From assembly GCF_040706615.1 (NCBI RefSeq), contig NZ_JAPDRF010000003.1, positions 310,001-374,000 on the forward strand: a stretch of DNA of 64,000 nucleotides, read 5' to 3'. Numbering within the stretch: position 1 is the stretch's first letter; each line of letters starts with the position of its first letter. Below the pieces are notes generated by a model that was not told the origin of the DNA, did not search any database, and was given only the letters and a program-made list of their open reading frames with translations. Source of the DNA: Lentisalinibacter sediminis (GTDB lineage Bacteria > Pseudomonadota > Gammaproteobacteria > Steroidobacterales > Woeseiaceae). The position numbers were made by a program, and so were the translations under genes. Positions 56,469-64,000 of this stretch are shown piece after piece.

Positions 56469-56539
56469 TTTTATTTCTGACGTGTCGGATTTACGTCGCC
56501 GGGAAATTGGCGCCGGCGTCAATGATCCAGCAGCGACGC

Positions 56540-58102
56540 TCAGACATAGGTGTCGATCAGCCCACGGCTGGCCGGGCCGGAACGCACCGGCGTCTCCGCC
56601 ACCACCTCGGCATCCGCGGCGCCGCTCACATCGGAGCCCGGCGCCGTCTCGCCACCGGCGGCGGCACCTGCGTCGTCACCGCCCCGGCGCGTGTCCGGGC
56701 CCTGGCCCGAGACGTCGGCACCAGCCAGGGCCAGGCCCGAGCCGCTGAACATCTCGCGCAGCCGCGGCAGCGCCTGCTCCAGAGCCTCCCGGGTCACGGC
56801 ATGCTGGGCCGTAAACGTGATATTCGCCCCGTCCTCGCCCACGCTGACGTCGACGGAGATCGGGCCGAGATGGGCCGGATTGAGCCTGATCTGTGCCCGC
56901 TCCAGCTTCTGGCCGGCCATCCAGACCACCCGCTCGGCCACCTGGTCCGCAAACTCCGGCGTCCCCGGCGGCGACGGCAGCATGAACGTCGGACGGTCGG
57001 CCGCCGAGGCCTGGGATGCCGCCGTCAGTCCGAGTGTGGAAAGGAAGCCCGCGCCGTCCGTGCGTGTCAGCGCCTCGGGTGCCGGACGGCCCCGGTCGCC
57101 GGAGGAGCCGCCGCCGTCACGGGCCAGATCCGCCATGGCCTGACGAAGCCCGGCCATGGCCTCGACTCCCGGAGGAACCACCTGCAGTCCCGGCGCGGAC
57201 GCCTGACCTGCCATTCCGATTGCAGGAGTCGCTGCCGGCATCACCGGCGTGCCCGACGACTGCCCGTTCAGCGCGGTCAGCCCGGCGGATAGAGTCTCGG
57301 CGGCGGCCCGGGCATGGGCCGCACTATCGCCCGCCGCCACTGCGCCGGAAATTCCCGGCAGTCCCTGGACTCCCTGTAGTCCCGGGGAGCCCGATCCGGC
57401 AGAGCCCGCCGGCAGTGCGCCGCTCCATTCCGACATCCGGGAGCCGGCGGAGAATGCACTCAAAGGATCGGCAAACGTGGAAGGTACGGGATGCAATTGG
57501 CCAGGCAGCGCGCCGGGCGAGCCCGGTGTCATCCCGCCAGCGACCGGCGGGGCCCCGTCAACGATCGCGGCAGAGCCGTTCAGCGTGGGCATTACCAGGC
57601 CGAGCCCCACGGGTCGGAGTTCCAGCGGCGCGGCCGGAAATTCCAGTTCCAGGTCGGGGAGCAGGTCGGCCGGCAGCGGCACGCTTTCGAACTCGATGTC
57701 TCCTTCGGCAGCCGGAGCGGCCGCCTCCCCGCCGATGCCCGCGCCGGACATGTGGCTAATTCCGACAGTGTCAGCGGAGATGCCGCCGGACTCGCCGGCG
57801 AGTCGGGCCGCGGTCTGCTCGAGCATCGGCCGGGTCGAGAGCGCCGCGGGATCGCCGGCGTCGGCCGGGATCAGATTCCCCGGGCTCCGCAGTGTCCCGT
57901 CCGGAGCCTGGCCGGGCGGCAAGGCGTTGCCGTCCGGGCGGAAGCCGTTTGCCGGTGCGCCGGGAGCGGCCGGGTGTGCCAGCGCGGGGATCCGGAAGGG
58001 CGTGCCGGCCGACGGATCGGCGGCCGCCGCGCGCAGTTTCACGGGGCCGGAGCCCGTCGCGAAGCCCTCACCGGGCCGCATGTTCAGCATGTTTTCGATC
58101 AA
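56540..58102 (-). CDS. fliK: Flagellar hook-length control protein FliK
   Basis: 520 residues. A long low-complexity Ala/Gly/Pro-rich N-terminal two thirds (the molecular ruler) is followed by the conserved C-terminal domain: QVAERVVWMAGQKLERAQIRLNPAHLGPISVDVSVGEDGANITFTAQHAVTREALEQALPRLREM (conserved stretch quoted in family blocks LNPAHLGPISVDVSV and LPRLREMFSGSGL). The start is TTG 58102 with GGGAG seven bases upstream. An earlier TTG at 58144 lies inside the sigma-54 promoter and would not be transcribed from it. FliK switches FlhB when the hook reaches length. Confidence 0.9.
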   Translation of the reverse strand: MIENMLNMRPGEGFATGSGPVKLRAAAADPSAGTPFRIPALAHPAAPGAPANGFRPDGNALPPGQAPDGTLRSPGNLIPADAGDPAALSTRPMLEQTAARLAGESGGISADTVGISHMSGAGIGGEAAAPAAEGDIEFESVPLPADLLPDLELEFPAAPLELRPVGLGLVMPTLNGSAAIVDGAPPVAGGMTPGSPGALPGQLHPVPSTFADPLSAFSAGSRMSEWSGALPAGSAGSGSPGLQGVQGLPGISGAVAAGDSAAHARAAAETLSAGLTALNGQSSGTPVMPAATPAIGMAGQASAPGLQVVPPGVEAMAGLRQAMADLARDGGGSSGDRGRPAPEALTRTDGAGFLSTLGLTAASQASAADRPTFMLPSPPGTPEFADQVAERVVWMAGQKLERAQIRLNPAHLGPISVDVSVGEDGANITFTAQHAVTREALEQALPRLREMFSGSGLALAGADVSGQGPDTRRGGDDAGAAAGGETAPGSDVSGAADAEVVAETPVRSGPASRGLIDTYV

Positions 58103-58140
58103 CGGATCGCTCCCGTCTTGTGTTATCCACCCGGACAGGA

Positions 58141-58156
58141 GCAAGAAGCGTGCCAG
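58141..58156 (-). promoter_or_regulatory. Sigma-54 promoter for fliK
   Basis: On the minus strand CTGGCACGCTTCTTGC followed by T: an exact match to the sigma-54 consensus YTGGCACG-N4-TTGCW. It starts 3 bp before the end of fliJ. The predicted start is near 58129, 27 nt before the fliK TTG. Confidence 0.85.
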
Positions 58157-58159
58157 CCC

Positions 58160-58603
58160 CTAGTCTTCACCGAATACCTGCCGCGGCCGCGCCTCGGCAT
58201 CCACGGCCCGCTGCTCGCGACGCTCCTCCTCCCGGAGTTCGTTGCGGCGGTAGCGGTCGATGATGCGATCCAGAGACTCCAGCCGCTGGCGCTTCACCTG
58301 CCATTGCCGGCGCAGCTGGTCCCGCCGGCGGCGCCAGTCGGCGATGATGCCCTCCTGCATGACGATCGCCTGGTTCAGCCGGTCCAGGAACAGCCGGTAG
58401 TCACGCCACCGGCTCGAACCCACGGCTTCGCTCTCCCGGCTCTTCGCTGCGTATTCCTCGCGGTGCTTCCTCAGTTCCTGCAGCCGGCCGATCTGCTCCT
58501 GGAGCGTCGTTTCGGCCCTCCCCAGCTCGCGGGAGAGCTCCTGCTCCTCGGCACTGGCCACGTCGTGCACGGGCTGCATGCGGGTGGAGCGTTTGTTCGC
58601 CAT
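58160..58603 (-). CDS. fliJ: Flagellar export chaperone FliJ
   Basis: 147 residues, almost entirely coiled coil with many Arg/Glu/Gln (EQELSRELGRAETTLQEQIG, RQWQVKRQRLESLDRII), the usual FliJ architecture. It sits in the central stalk of the FliI hexamer, like the gamma subunit of F-type ATPase. The ATG is 1 bp after the fliI stop (TGACATG). Confidence 0.88.
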   Translation of the reverse strand: MANKRSTRMQPVHDVASAEEQELSRELGRAETTLQEQIGRLQELRKHREEYAAKSRESEAVGSSRWRDYRLFLDRLNQAIVMQEGIIADWRRRRDQLRRQWQVKRQRLESLDRIIDRYRRNELREEERREQRAVDAEARPRQVFGED

Positions 58604-58604
58604 G

Positions 58605-60029
58605 TCAGTCTCCTCCGCCGGCAGCGGCGCCGTCGGCCGGTACCGGCTCCATGCCGGTCGGTTCCGCCGGCAGCAGGTTGTCCAGCATCCTGAGGCTGGT
58701 CGCCATGTCTTCGCGCTGCTCGAAGTCCTGGCGTAGGAACTCGAGCATGGCCGGCCAGACGCCGATGGCCTCGTCCACGCGCCGGTCCGAGCCGCGCTGA
58801 TAGGCGCCCACCGCGATCAGGTCGCGGTTGTGCTGGTAGGTGGCGTAGATCTGGCGGAAACGGCTCACCTGGGCCAGCTGGTCCTTCGATGTAATCTGGT
58901 GCATCGCCCGGCTCACCGACGCCTCGACGTCGATGGCGGGATACAGGCCGGATTCCGCGAGCTGGCGCGAGAGCACGATGTGGCCGTCCAGGATGGCGCG
59001 TGCGGCATCCGCGATAGGGTCGTTATGGTCGTCGCCTTCGGTCAGTACCGTATAGAGCGCGGTAATCGAGCCGTCACCGCTCGCGCCGTTGCCGGCGCGC
59101 TCGACCAGTTGCGGCAGCTTGGCGAAGACCGATGGCGGATAGCCCTTGGTGGCAGGCGGCTCGCCGATGGCGAGCGCGATCTCCCGCTGTGCCTGGGCGA
59201 AACGGGTCAGCGAGTCCATGAGCAGCAGCACCTGCAACCCCTGGTCGCGGAAATACTCCGCGATGGCGGTGCAGAGCCAGGCGCCGTGCAGGCGCATGAG
59301 CGGCGTGTCGTCCGCGGGCGTCGCCACCACCACCGAGCGGGCCAGGCCCTCCTCGCCCAGTGTGGAGTCCACGAATTCCTTCACCTCGCGGCCCCGCTCG
59401 CCGATCATCCCGACCACCACCACGTCGGCATTGGTGTAGCGGGTCATCATGCCGAGCAGCATGCTCTTGCCGACGCCGCTGCCAGCGAACAGGCCCATGC
59501 GCTGACCGCGTCCCACGGTCAACAGTGCGTTAATGGAGCGCACGCCCACGTCGAGCGGCTCCGTGATACGCCGGCGCTCCAGCGGATTCATGCGCGTGCC
59601 CGTCAGCGGCACGCGGTCGCTCGCTCGCGGCGCCGGGAGTCCGTCCAGCGGGCGGCCGCGACCGTCGAGGACCCGCCCCAGCAGTTCCGTGCCTGCCGCC
59701 ACCTCGCGCACGCCCGGCGAGGGGATCACCCTCGCGTCCGGCGCGATGCCGTGGATGTGGCCGGTCGGCATCAGGTAGAGACTCTCGCCCGCGAAACCCA
59801 CCACCTCCGTCTCCACGGTATGGCCGCCCAGCGAGACCACGTCACAGCGGCCGCCCACGGCGGCCTGGCAGCCTTCCGCCTCGAGCGTCAGACCCACCGT
59901 GCGCCGCAGCGTCCCCTCCACGACCATCGGCGGCGCGTTCTCGATGCGACCCTGGTAGTGGCGCAGACGCTCGACCCAGCGGGCGGAGCGGTTCGCGGAC
60001 GGTACGCCCGTGGCGGCACCCCCGCTCAT
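58605..60029 (-). CDS. fliI: Flagellar export ATPase FliI
   Basis: 474 residues. The Walker A is GLFAGSGVGKSMLLG, followed by VVVGMIGERGREVKEFV, LLLMDSLTRFAQAQREIALAIGEPPATKGYPPSVF and DGHIVLSRQLAESGLYPAID, all standard for the FliI/F1-beta family. It powers unloading of export substrates. The ATG overlaps the fliH stop by 4 nt. Confidence 0.96.
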   Translation of the reverse strand: MSGGAATGVPSANRSARWVERLRHYQGRIENAPPMVVEGTLRRTVGLTLEAEGCQAAVGGRCDVVSLGGHTVETEVVGFAGESLYLMPTGHIHGIAPDARVIPSPGVREVAAGTELLGRVLDGRGRPLDGLPAPRASDRVPLTGTRMNPLERRRITEPLDVGVRSINALLTVGRGQRMGLFAGSGVGKSMLLGMMTRYTNADVVVVGMIGERGREVKEFVDSTLGEEGLARSVVVATPADDTPLMRLHGAWLCTAIAEYFRDQGLQVLLLMDSLTRFAQAQREIALAIGEPPATKGYPPSVFAKLPQLVERAGNGASGDGSITALYTVLTEGDDHNDPIADAARAILDGHIVLSRQLAESGLYPAIDVEASVSRAMHQITSKDQLAQVSRFRQIYATYQHNRDLIAVGAYQRGSDRRVDEAIGVWPAMLEFLRQDFEQREDMATSLRMLDNLLPAEPTGMEPVPADGAAAGGGD

Positions 60030-60610
60030 GTGCGCTCGTCCTCGATCAGGCCCGCCAGCGTGCGGTTCAGACGGCTCTCAACCGTTGCGTCGATGCGGGA
60101 TTTCTCGGCTTTCACCAGGCAGCCGCCGCGGGTCACCAGCGGGTCCTCGGTGAGCCGCCAGGGACGTTCTTCCTCGGCGACCGTGAGCGCCTCGCGTACC
60201 AGTGCCGCATCCTCGGGATGCAATTGCACCTCGATGCTGCGGCTGGCCACCGGCAGCATGCGCAGCGCGTCCCGGACCACCCCGATGACGTGGCCGGGAT
60301 CACTCTGCAGTTCCCGGCGGAGGAGCTGGCGCACCGCCAGCGTGACAAGGCGCAGCACCTGCTCCTCCACCTCGTCGTCGAGTTCCTCGAACGGCTTGCA
60401 CAGCGCGCCGAGCAGCGACTGCAGCCTGGCCGCACGCTCGCCGACGTCGTCGGCGCCGGCCTGCAGGCCTTCCTCGTAACCCTGGCGCCAGGCCTCCTCG
60501 TAGGCCTCCCGCTGCAGGGTCTCCAGCCGGCTCGCCGTGACCAGTCCCTCGTCGCCGATGTCGGGCTGCTGCCAGCGCGTGGCCGCCTTGTCGGTGGCGG
60601 ACTCAGACAT
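60026..60610 (-). CDS. fliH: Flagellar export regulator FliH
   Basis: 194 residues. The N-terminal Trp/Gln-rich start, the helical GxxxG-like EEAWRQGYEEGLQAGADDVGERAARLQSLL segment, and the C-terminal V/A-ATPase subunit-E-like domain (LVTLAVRQLLRRELQSDPGHV; EVQLHPEDAALVREAL; GGCLVKAEKSRIDATVESRL) match FliH. It holds FliI at the C-ring through FliN. The start overlaps fliG by 8 nt. Confidence 0.92.
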   Translation of the reverse strand: MSESATDKAATRWQQPDIGDEGLVTASRLETLQREAYEEAWRQGYEEGLQAGADDVGERAARLQSLLGALCKPFEELDDEVEEQVLRLVTLAVRQLLRRELQSDPGHVIGVVRDALRMLPVASRSIEVQLHPEDAALVREALTVAEEERPWRLTEDPLVTRGGCLVKAEKSRIDATVESRLNRTLAGLIEDERT

Positions 60611-61607
60611 ACTCCTCTCCGCTGGTGCCGAGGTCGAGGTCGCCGGCGTCGGCCATGCGGCGTGCGACGGTGAGGATCTCCCGCTGTGCGGTCTCGACCT
60701 CGCTCACGCGCACCGGACCCTTGACCTCCAGGTCCTCGCGCAGTAGCTGGGCGGCGCGCTTCGACATGTTGCCGAAGATCTTGTCCTGCATGGCCTGGTC
60801 GGTGCCCTTCAGCGCCAGCACGAGCAGGTCGTTGGACACCTCGCGCAGCAGCGCCTGTATGCCCCGGTCGTCCACCGAGAGCAGGCTCTCGAACATGAAC
60901 ATCTTCTCCGAGATGCGCTGACCCAGCGATTCGCTCTGCTCGTTGATGTAGCCCAGGATGGAATCGCCGTCCTGGGGCTGCAGGGCGTTCAGAATGTCCG
61001 CCGCCACCTTGTCGCCACCGATCTTCGCCGTCGCCGTGCGCTCGCCCATGTTCGCCTTCTTCTCGATCAATGCCTCGATCTCGGCCAGCGCGCTCTGCTG
61101 GACGTCGTCGAGCTTGGCCACGCGCATCACCACTTCGCTGCGGATCTCCTCGGGCAGCAGTTCGACCACGTGGGCGGCCTGGTCGGCATCGAGGTAGGCG
61201 AGCACGATGGCGATGATCTGGGGGTGCTCGTCGGAGATCATCTCCGCGACGGACTCGGAGCTCATCCACTTCAGCGCCTCGAGCCCGCTCGCGTCCTCGC
61301 CGATGAGGATGCGGTCGATGAACGCGTCGGCCTTGGACTCGCCGAAGGCATTCACGAGCACCTTGCGGATGTAGGCCTCGGTGCCCACGCCGAGGGAGGT
61401 CTCCTCCTCGACGATGGAAACGAAGTGGCTGAGCACGTTGTCGGCAGCGTCCTTGGAGACGTCTTTCATCTGTGCCATGGCCACGCCCAGGCGCTGCACC
61501 TCACGGGCGCTCATGTGCTTGAGTACCTGGGAGGCCTCCGCCTCGCCCAGGGTCATCAGCAGCACCGCCGCGCGTTCGGTGCCGGAATAATTCGGCTGCT
61601 CAGACAT
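60603..61607 (-). CDS. fliG: Flagellar switch protein FliG
   Basis: 334 residues. The N-terminal FliF-binding domain (ERAAVLLMTLGEAEASQVLKHM), the middle domain with the EHPQ motif (SDEHPQIIAIVLAYLDADQA) and the C-terminal torque domain with charged residues contacting the stator (KMFMFESLLSVDDRGIQALLREV; QREILTVARRMADAG) are all present. The start overlaps fliF by 8 nt. Confidence 0.96.
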   Translation of the reverse strand: MSEQPNYSGTERAAVLLMTLGEAEASQVLKHMSAREVQRLGVAMAQMKDVSKDAADNVLSHFVSIVEEETSLGVGTEAYIRKVLVNAFGESKADAFIDRILIGEDASGLEALKWMSSESVAEMISDEHPQIIAIVLAYLDADQAAHVVELLPEEIRSEVVMRVAKLDDVQQSALAEIEALIEKKANMGERTATAKIGGDKVAADILNALQPQDGDSILGYINEQSESLGQRISEKMFMFESLLSVDDRGIQALLREVSNDLLVLALKGTDQAMQDKIFGNMSKRAAQLLREDLEVKGPVRVSEVETAQREILTVARRMADAGDLDLGTSGEEYV

Positions 61608-63234
61608 CCTCGGCTACCCATTTCTTTACGACCTGGGCCACCCGGGCCGGATCGTAGGTGGTGATATTCCTGGCTGCGGCGATCTTCTGCTCGTAGCTCA
61701 GCTGTGGATGGTGCTGCTGCGCGGGGCCGCCGAGGGCGCCTGCGCCTCCCGCGGCGGCGAGCTGGGGCGTCGACTGCTGATGACTCTGCACGATCCCGCG
61801 CAGCATGGGGCGCAGGACGCCGAAGCCGAGTGCCAGCACCAGCAGCGCGCCCAGCACCTGGCGGCCGATCGCGAGTACCTGGGGCTGCTGCCAGATCGGC
61901 GGGCCGTCCGGCGCCGCGACTTCGGGGGCCGGCTGGAACGGCGCGTTGATCAGCTGCACCGAGTCGCCACGCGCCTCGTCGAAGCCGACGGCTTCTTTCA
62001 CCAGGGCGGTCATGCGGGCGATGTCCTGTTCGCCGAGACTGCCGGCATCGCCGGCCTCGCCGTCTCCGGCGCCCTCGTCCGCGGCGCCGGCCGCGGCGAC
62101 GTCGTCGATCAGCACGGCGACGGACAGGCGGCGGATGGCGCCCGTGGGCGCGATCACCCGGCTCACCGTCTTGTCCACCTCGAAGTTGCGTGTGGCCTCT
62201 CGGGAGGTATTCACGGCGCTGGCGGCCTCGCCTTCCTGCGGCGCCACGCCGCCGGCCTCGGGCGGCTGATTGCTGAGCGCCCCCGGGATGCCCTGGGCCG
62301 CGTCGGAGCCGCCGCTGCGCTGGCGCTCGCTGACGGTCTCGCTGCGCACCACCGTGCTCTCGGGGTCGTAGTTCTCCCGCGTCTCCTCCTTCACGGTGAA
62401 GTCGATATCGGCGACCACCTGGGCACGGACGTTGCCGGCGCCGACCAGCGGCGTGAGGAGATCGACGATGCGCTCCCGATAGCTCTGCTCGACCGTGCGA
62501 GTGTGCTCGAACTGGGAGGCGGTGAGCGCATAGCCGTTGCGCTCGCCGTTCGAGCTCAGCATGCGGCCGTGCTGGTCGATGAGTGTGACGTCTTTCGCCA
62601 TCAGATTGGGTACGCTGGAAGCCACCAGGTGCACGATGGCATCCGCCTGCTCCGGTTCCAGCTGGCGGCCGCCATAGAGGCTCAGCATCACCGAGGCGCT
62701 GGCGCCTTCCCGGTCACGCACGAAGGCGGTCTGCTTCGGTACGGCGAGATGCACGCGGGCCTCCTGCACCGAACGCACGTTGCGGATGGTGCGCGCCAGT
62801 TCGGTCTCCAGCGCATGCTGATAGCGGGCGTTCTCCATGAACTGGCTGACGCCGAAACCCTGGGGTTCCTTGATCATCTCCAGGCCCATGCCGGTGCCTT
62901 CCGGCAGACCGTTCGCCGCCAGCTCCAGGCGCGCGTCGTGTACCCGCGAATCCGGCACCATGACCGCGCCCGTACCCGGATCCAGCCGGAAGTCGATACC
63001 GGCGGTGCGCAGGGCCTCGACCACCTGGCTCCTGTCCCGCTCGGCCAGATCGCCGTACAGCTGGGTGTAGGCCGGCGACTGCGACCACAGGAACAGGGCG
63101 ATGCCGATGGCCACGCTGCCGGCAACGCCCACCAGCAGCAGGACCTGGCGTACGGCCGGTATGCGCATCACGCTCGCGAAGTCCAGGTGTGACGCCGAGG
63201 CGAAGCGATTCTCGATCGGAGGGTTATTTTCCAT
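61600..63234 (-). CDS. fliF: Flagellar MS-ring protein FliF
   Basis: 544 residues. The first membrane helix (QVLLLVGVAGSVAIGIALFLW) is followed by ring-building domains (YGDLAERDRSQVVEALRTAGIDFRLD; ELARTIRNVRSVQEARVHLAVPKQTAFVRD), a variable Gly/Ala-rich loop, the second helix (VLGALLVLALGFGVLRPML) and a C-terminal FliG-binding tail (ITTYDPARVAQVVKKWV). It is the base on which the rotor assembles. 30 bp after fliE. Confidence 0.96.
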   Translation of the reverse strand: MENNPPIENRFASASHLDFASVMRIPAVRQVLLLVGVAGSVAIGIALFLWSQSPAYTQLYGDLAERDRSQVVEALRTAGIDFRLDPGTGAVMVPDSRVHDARLELAANGLPEGTGMGLEMIKEPQGFGVSQFMENARYQHALETELARTIRNVRSVQEARVHLAVPKQTAFVRDREGASASVMLSLYGGRQLEPEQADAIVHLVASSVPNLMAKDVTLIDQHGRMLSSNGERNGYALTASQFEHTRTVEQSYRERIVDLLTPLVGAGNVRAQVVADIDFTVKEETRENYDPESTVVRSETVSERQRSGGSDAAQGIPGALSNQPPEAGGVAPQEGEAASAVNTSREATRNFEVDKTVSRVIAPTGAIRRLSVAVLIDDVAAAGAADEGAGDGEAGDAGSLGEQDIARMTALVKEAVGFDEARGDSVQLINAPFQPAPEVAAPDGPPIWQQPQVLAIGRQVLGALLVLALGFGVLRPMLRGIVQSHQQSTPQLAAAGGAGALGGPAQQHHPQLSYEQKIAAARNITTYDPARVAQVVKKWVAEDV

Positions 63235-63264
63235 AGGGCTTTACCGTCAACAGTAGCGTCAACC

Positions 63265-63582
63265 TCACACCGGCATGTTCATGATGTCCTGGTAGGCGCT
63301 GACCAGCTTGTTGCGTACCTCGGTCACCGCCTGGAACGCGAGCCCGGACTTCTGCCGGGCGAGCATGACGTCCACCAGGCTCGTATTCGGATCGCCCGCC
63401 TCGAAGCGCGCAGCGAGGTCGCCGGACTCGGCCTGCGCCTCGTTGACCGCCTTCAGCGTGTTCTGCAGCACGTCGCCGAATTCGGGACGACCGGTCGGCG
63501 GCGGCTGCACGGACTCGGGCTGCAGGCCCGGGCTCATCGCGCGGATCTGCTCCAGCAGCTGTTCGGGTCGGATCGTATTCAT
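63265..63582 (-). CDS. fliE: Flagellar hook-basal body protein FliE
   Basis: 105 residues. The C-terminal half (FGDVLQNTLKAVNEAQAESGDLAARFEAGDP, then SLVDVMLARQKSGLAFQAVTEVRNKLVSAYQDIMNMPV in family order) is the FliE core, ending in the conserved Met-Pro-Val. It links the MS-ring to the rod. First gene of the fliEFGHIJ group, 34 bp after fleR. I found no convincing sigma-54 site in the short gap. Confidence 0.95.
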   Translation of the reverse strand: MNTIRPEQLLEQIRAMSPGLQPESVQPPPTGRPEFGDVLQNTLKAVNEAQAESGDLAARFEAGDPNTSLVDVMLARQKSGLAFQAVTEVRNKLVSAYQDIMNMPV

Positions 63583-63616
63583 GGCTCTCTACCTGTGACT
63601 GTCGCGACGGCCGCGC

Positions 63617-64000
63617 TCAGGCGACCTCCCGGTTTCCATTGCCATTACCATTGCCGCCGGGTATGTCGACCCCGGCCTCGCGCATCTTCGCCAGCTTGTA
63701 GCGCAGGGTCCTCGCGCTGATACCGAGACGCTCGGCGGCGAACTTGCGGCTGCCGTCGCCCTCCCGCAGCGCCTCCAGGATCAGTTGCTGCTCACGCTGC
63801 CAGAGGTCGTCCTGCAGATCCCCGTCGGCGCCGCCACCGGGCGCGGCGATGTGCCCGCCGTCCTCGAAGATCAGATCGTCCGCGTCGATGGTGTCGGTCG
63901 CCGTCATGATCAGGGTGCGCTGCACCAGGTTTTCCAGTTCGCGCACGTTGCCGGGCCAGTGGTGGCCGGCCAGCTTCTGCTCCGCCGCCGGCGTCAGCGT
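63617..64000 (-). CDS. fleR: Sigma-54 response regulator FleR/FlrC, C-terminal part (truncated by window edge)
   Basis: The frame is open to the window edge; 127 residues are visible. They begin in the end of the AAA+ domain (HHWPGNVRELENLVQR) and include the C-terminal Fis-type helix-turn-helix (GSRKFAAERLGISARTLRYKLAKMREAG), ending in a Gly/Asn repeat tail (NGNGNGN). The placement directly upstream of fliEFGHIJ is that of FleR in Pseudomonas and FlrC in Vibrio, which activate class III genes. Confidence 0.9.
   Translation of the reverse strand, partial: TLTPAAEQKLAGHHWPGNVRELENLVQRTLIMTATDTIDADDLIFEDGGHIAAPGGGADGDLQDDLWQREQQLILEALREGDGSRKFAAERLGISARTLRYKLAKMREAGVDIPGGNGNGNGNREVA

Noticed and set aside
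58142..58144. TTG 58144 as the fliK start
   Set aside because: It lies in the -12 element of an exact sigma-54 promoter and has no good ribosome site; TTG 58102 does.
63583..63616. Sigma-54 promoter before fliE
   Set aside because: A GG-N10-GC spacing exists on the minus strand, but the surrounding bases do not fit TGGCAC/TTGC.

Overview
The window is a high-GC chromosomal segment, coding on both strands with little intergenic space, from a gammaproteobacterium. The strongest taxonomic clues are a FleQ/FlhF/FlhG-type polar flagellar cluster with sigma-54 and sigma-28 promoters, an IlvY-ilvC pair, an AidB-type acyl-CoA dehydrogenase, a bacterial WS/DGAT and a PomAB-type (sodium-type) stator. 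The stator, together with the high GC, suggests a marine or saline habitat. A relative of the Ectothiorhodospiraceae/Chromatiales would fit, but that placement is a guess.

Layout. 1-6.5 kb: the end of an RND efflux pump, a P-type cation ATPase with atypical membrane ligands, and, overlapping it by 4 nt, an acyl-activating/ACP/acyltransferase fusion. 6.65 kb: tRNA-Pro(CGG) with its own promoter, then a HAD phosphatase. 7.9-19.1 kb: a complete glycogen island on the + strand (malQ, glgC, glgA, glgB, glgP, glgX). 19.2-22.5 kb: an old-yellow-enzyme oxidoreductase, a wax ester synthase/DGAT with a lysine-rich tail and a small outer-membrane protein. 22.5-33.5 kb: a VOC/HxlR divergent pair, a Fur-box-preceded TonB receptor and PepSY protein, a GNAT, a two-subunit molybdenum hydroxylase (ior type), an AidB-like dehydrogenase and ilvC. 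ilvC is divergent from ilvY, with a REP doublet (REPIN) in between. 34.5-40.3 kb: a TerB-like protein, a membrane diguanylate cyclase coupled to a TreT-like trehalose synthase, a DagK/YegS lipid kinase and gabD. 40.4-64 kb: flagellar genes, with fleQ, then divergently pomA-pomB-pilZ, then one long minus-strand array running fleR(end)-fliEFGHIJ-fliK-fliLMNOPQR-flhB-flhA-flhF-flhG-fliA-smORF-DUF2802-HDOD.

How the genes work together. The array encodes the MS-ring, C-ring, export gate and ATPase, plus polar placement (FlhF/FlhG). FliA and FleQ are both in the window, and matching promoters are visible: a sigma-28 site before pomAB, and sigma-54 sites before fliK and fliL. c-di-GMP appears at both ends (a GGDEF synthase; a PilZ protein in the stator operon; FleQ itself). 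The glycogen genes cover synthesis, branching, phosphorolysis and debranching. With TreT and WS/DGAT they make this a region for carbon storage and compatible solutes.

Most unusual points: glgA has no ATG/GTG/TTG able to encode its conserved N-terminus; the diguanylate cyclase probably starts at CTG; a 25-bp perfect hairpin (REPIN) lies where it must enter the ilvC leader; and the chemotaxis genes normally found between fliA and DUF2802 are absent. No CRISPR array, insertion sequence, prophage or rRNA was seen. The only gap above 300 bp without a gene is 41755-42137, described below.
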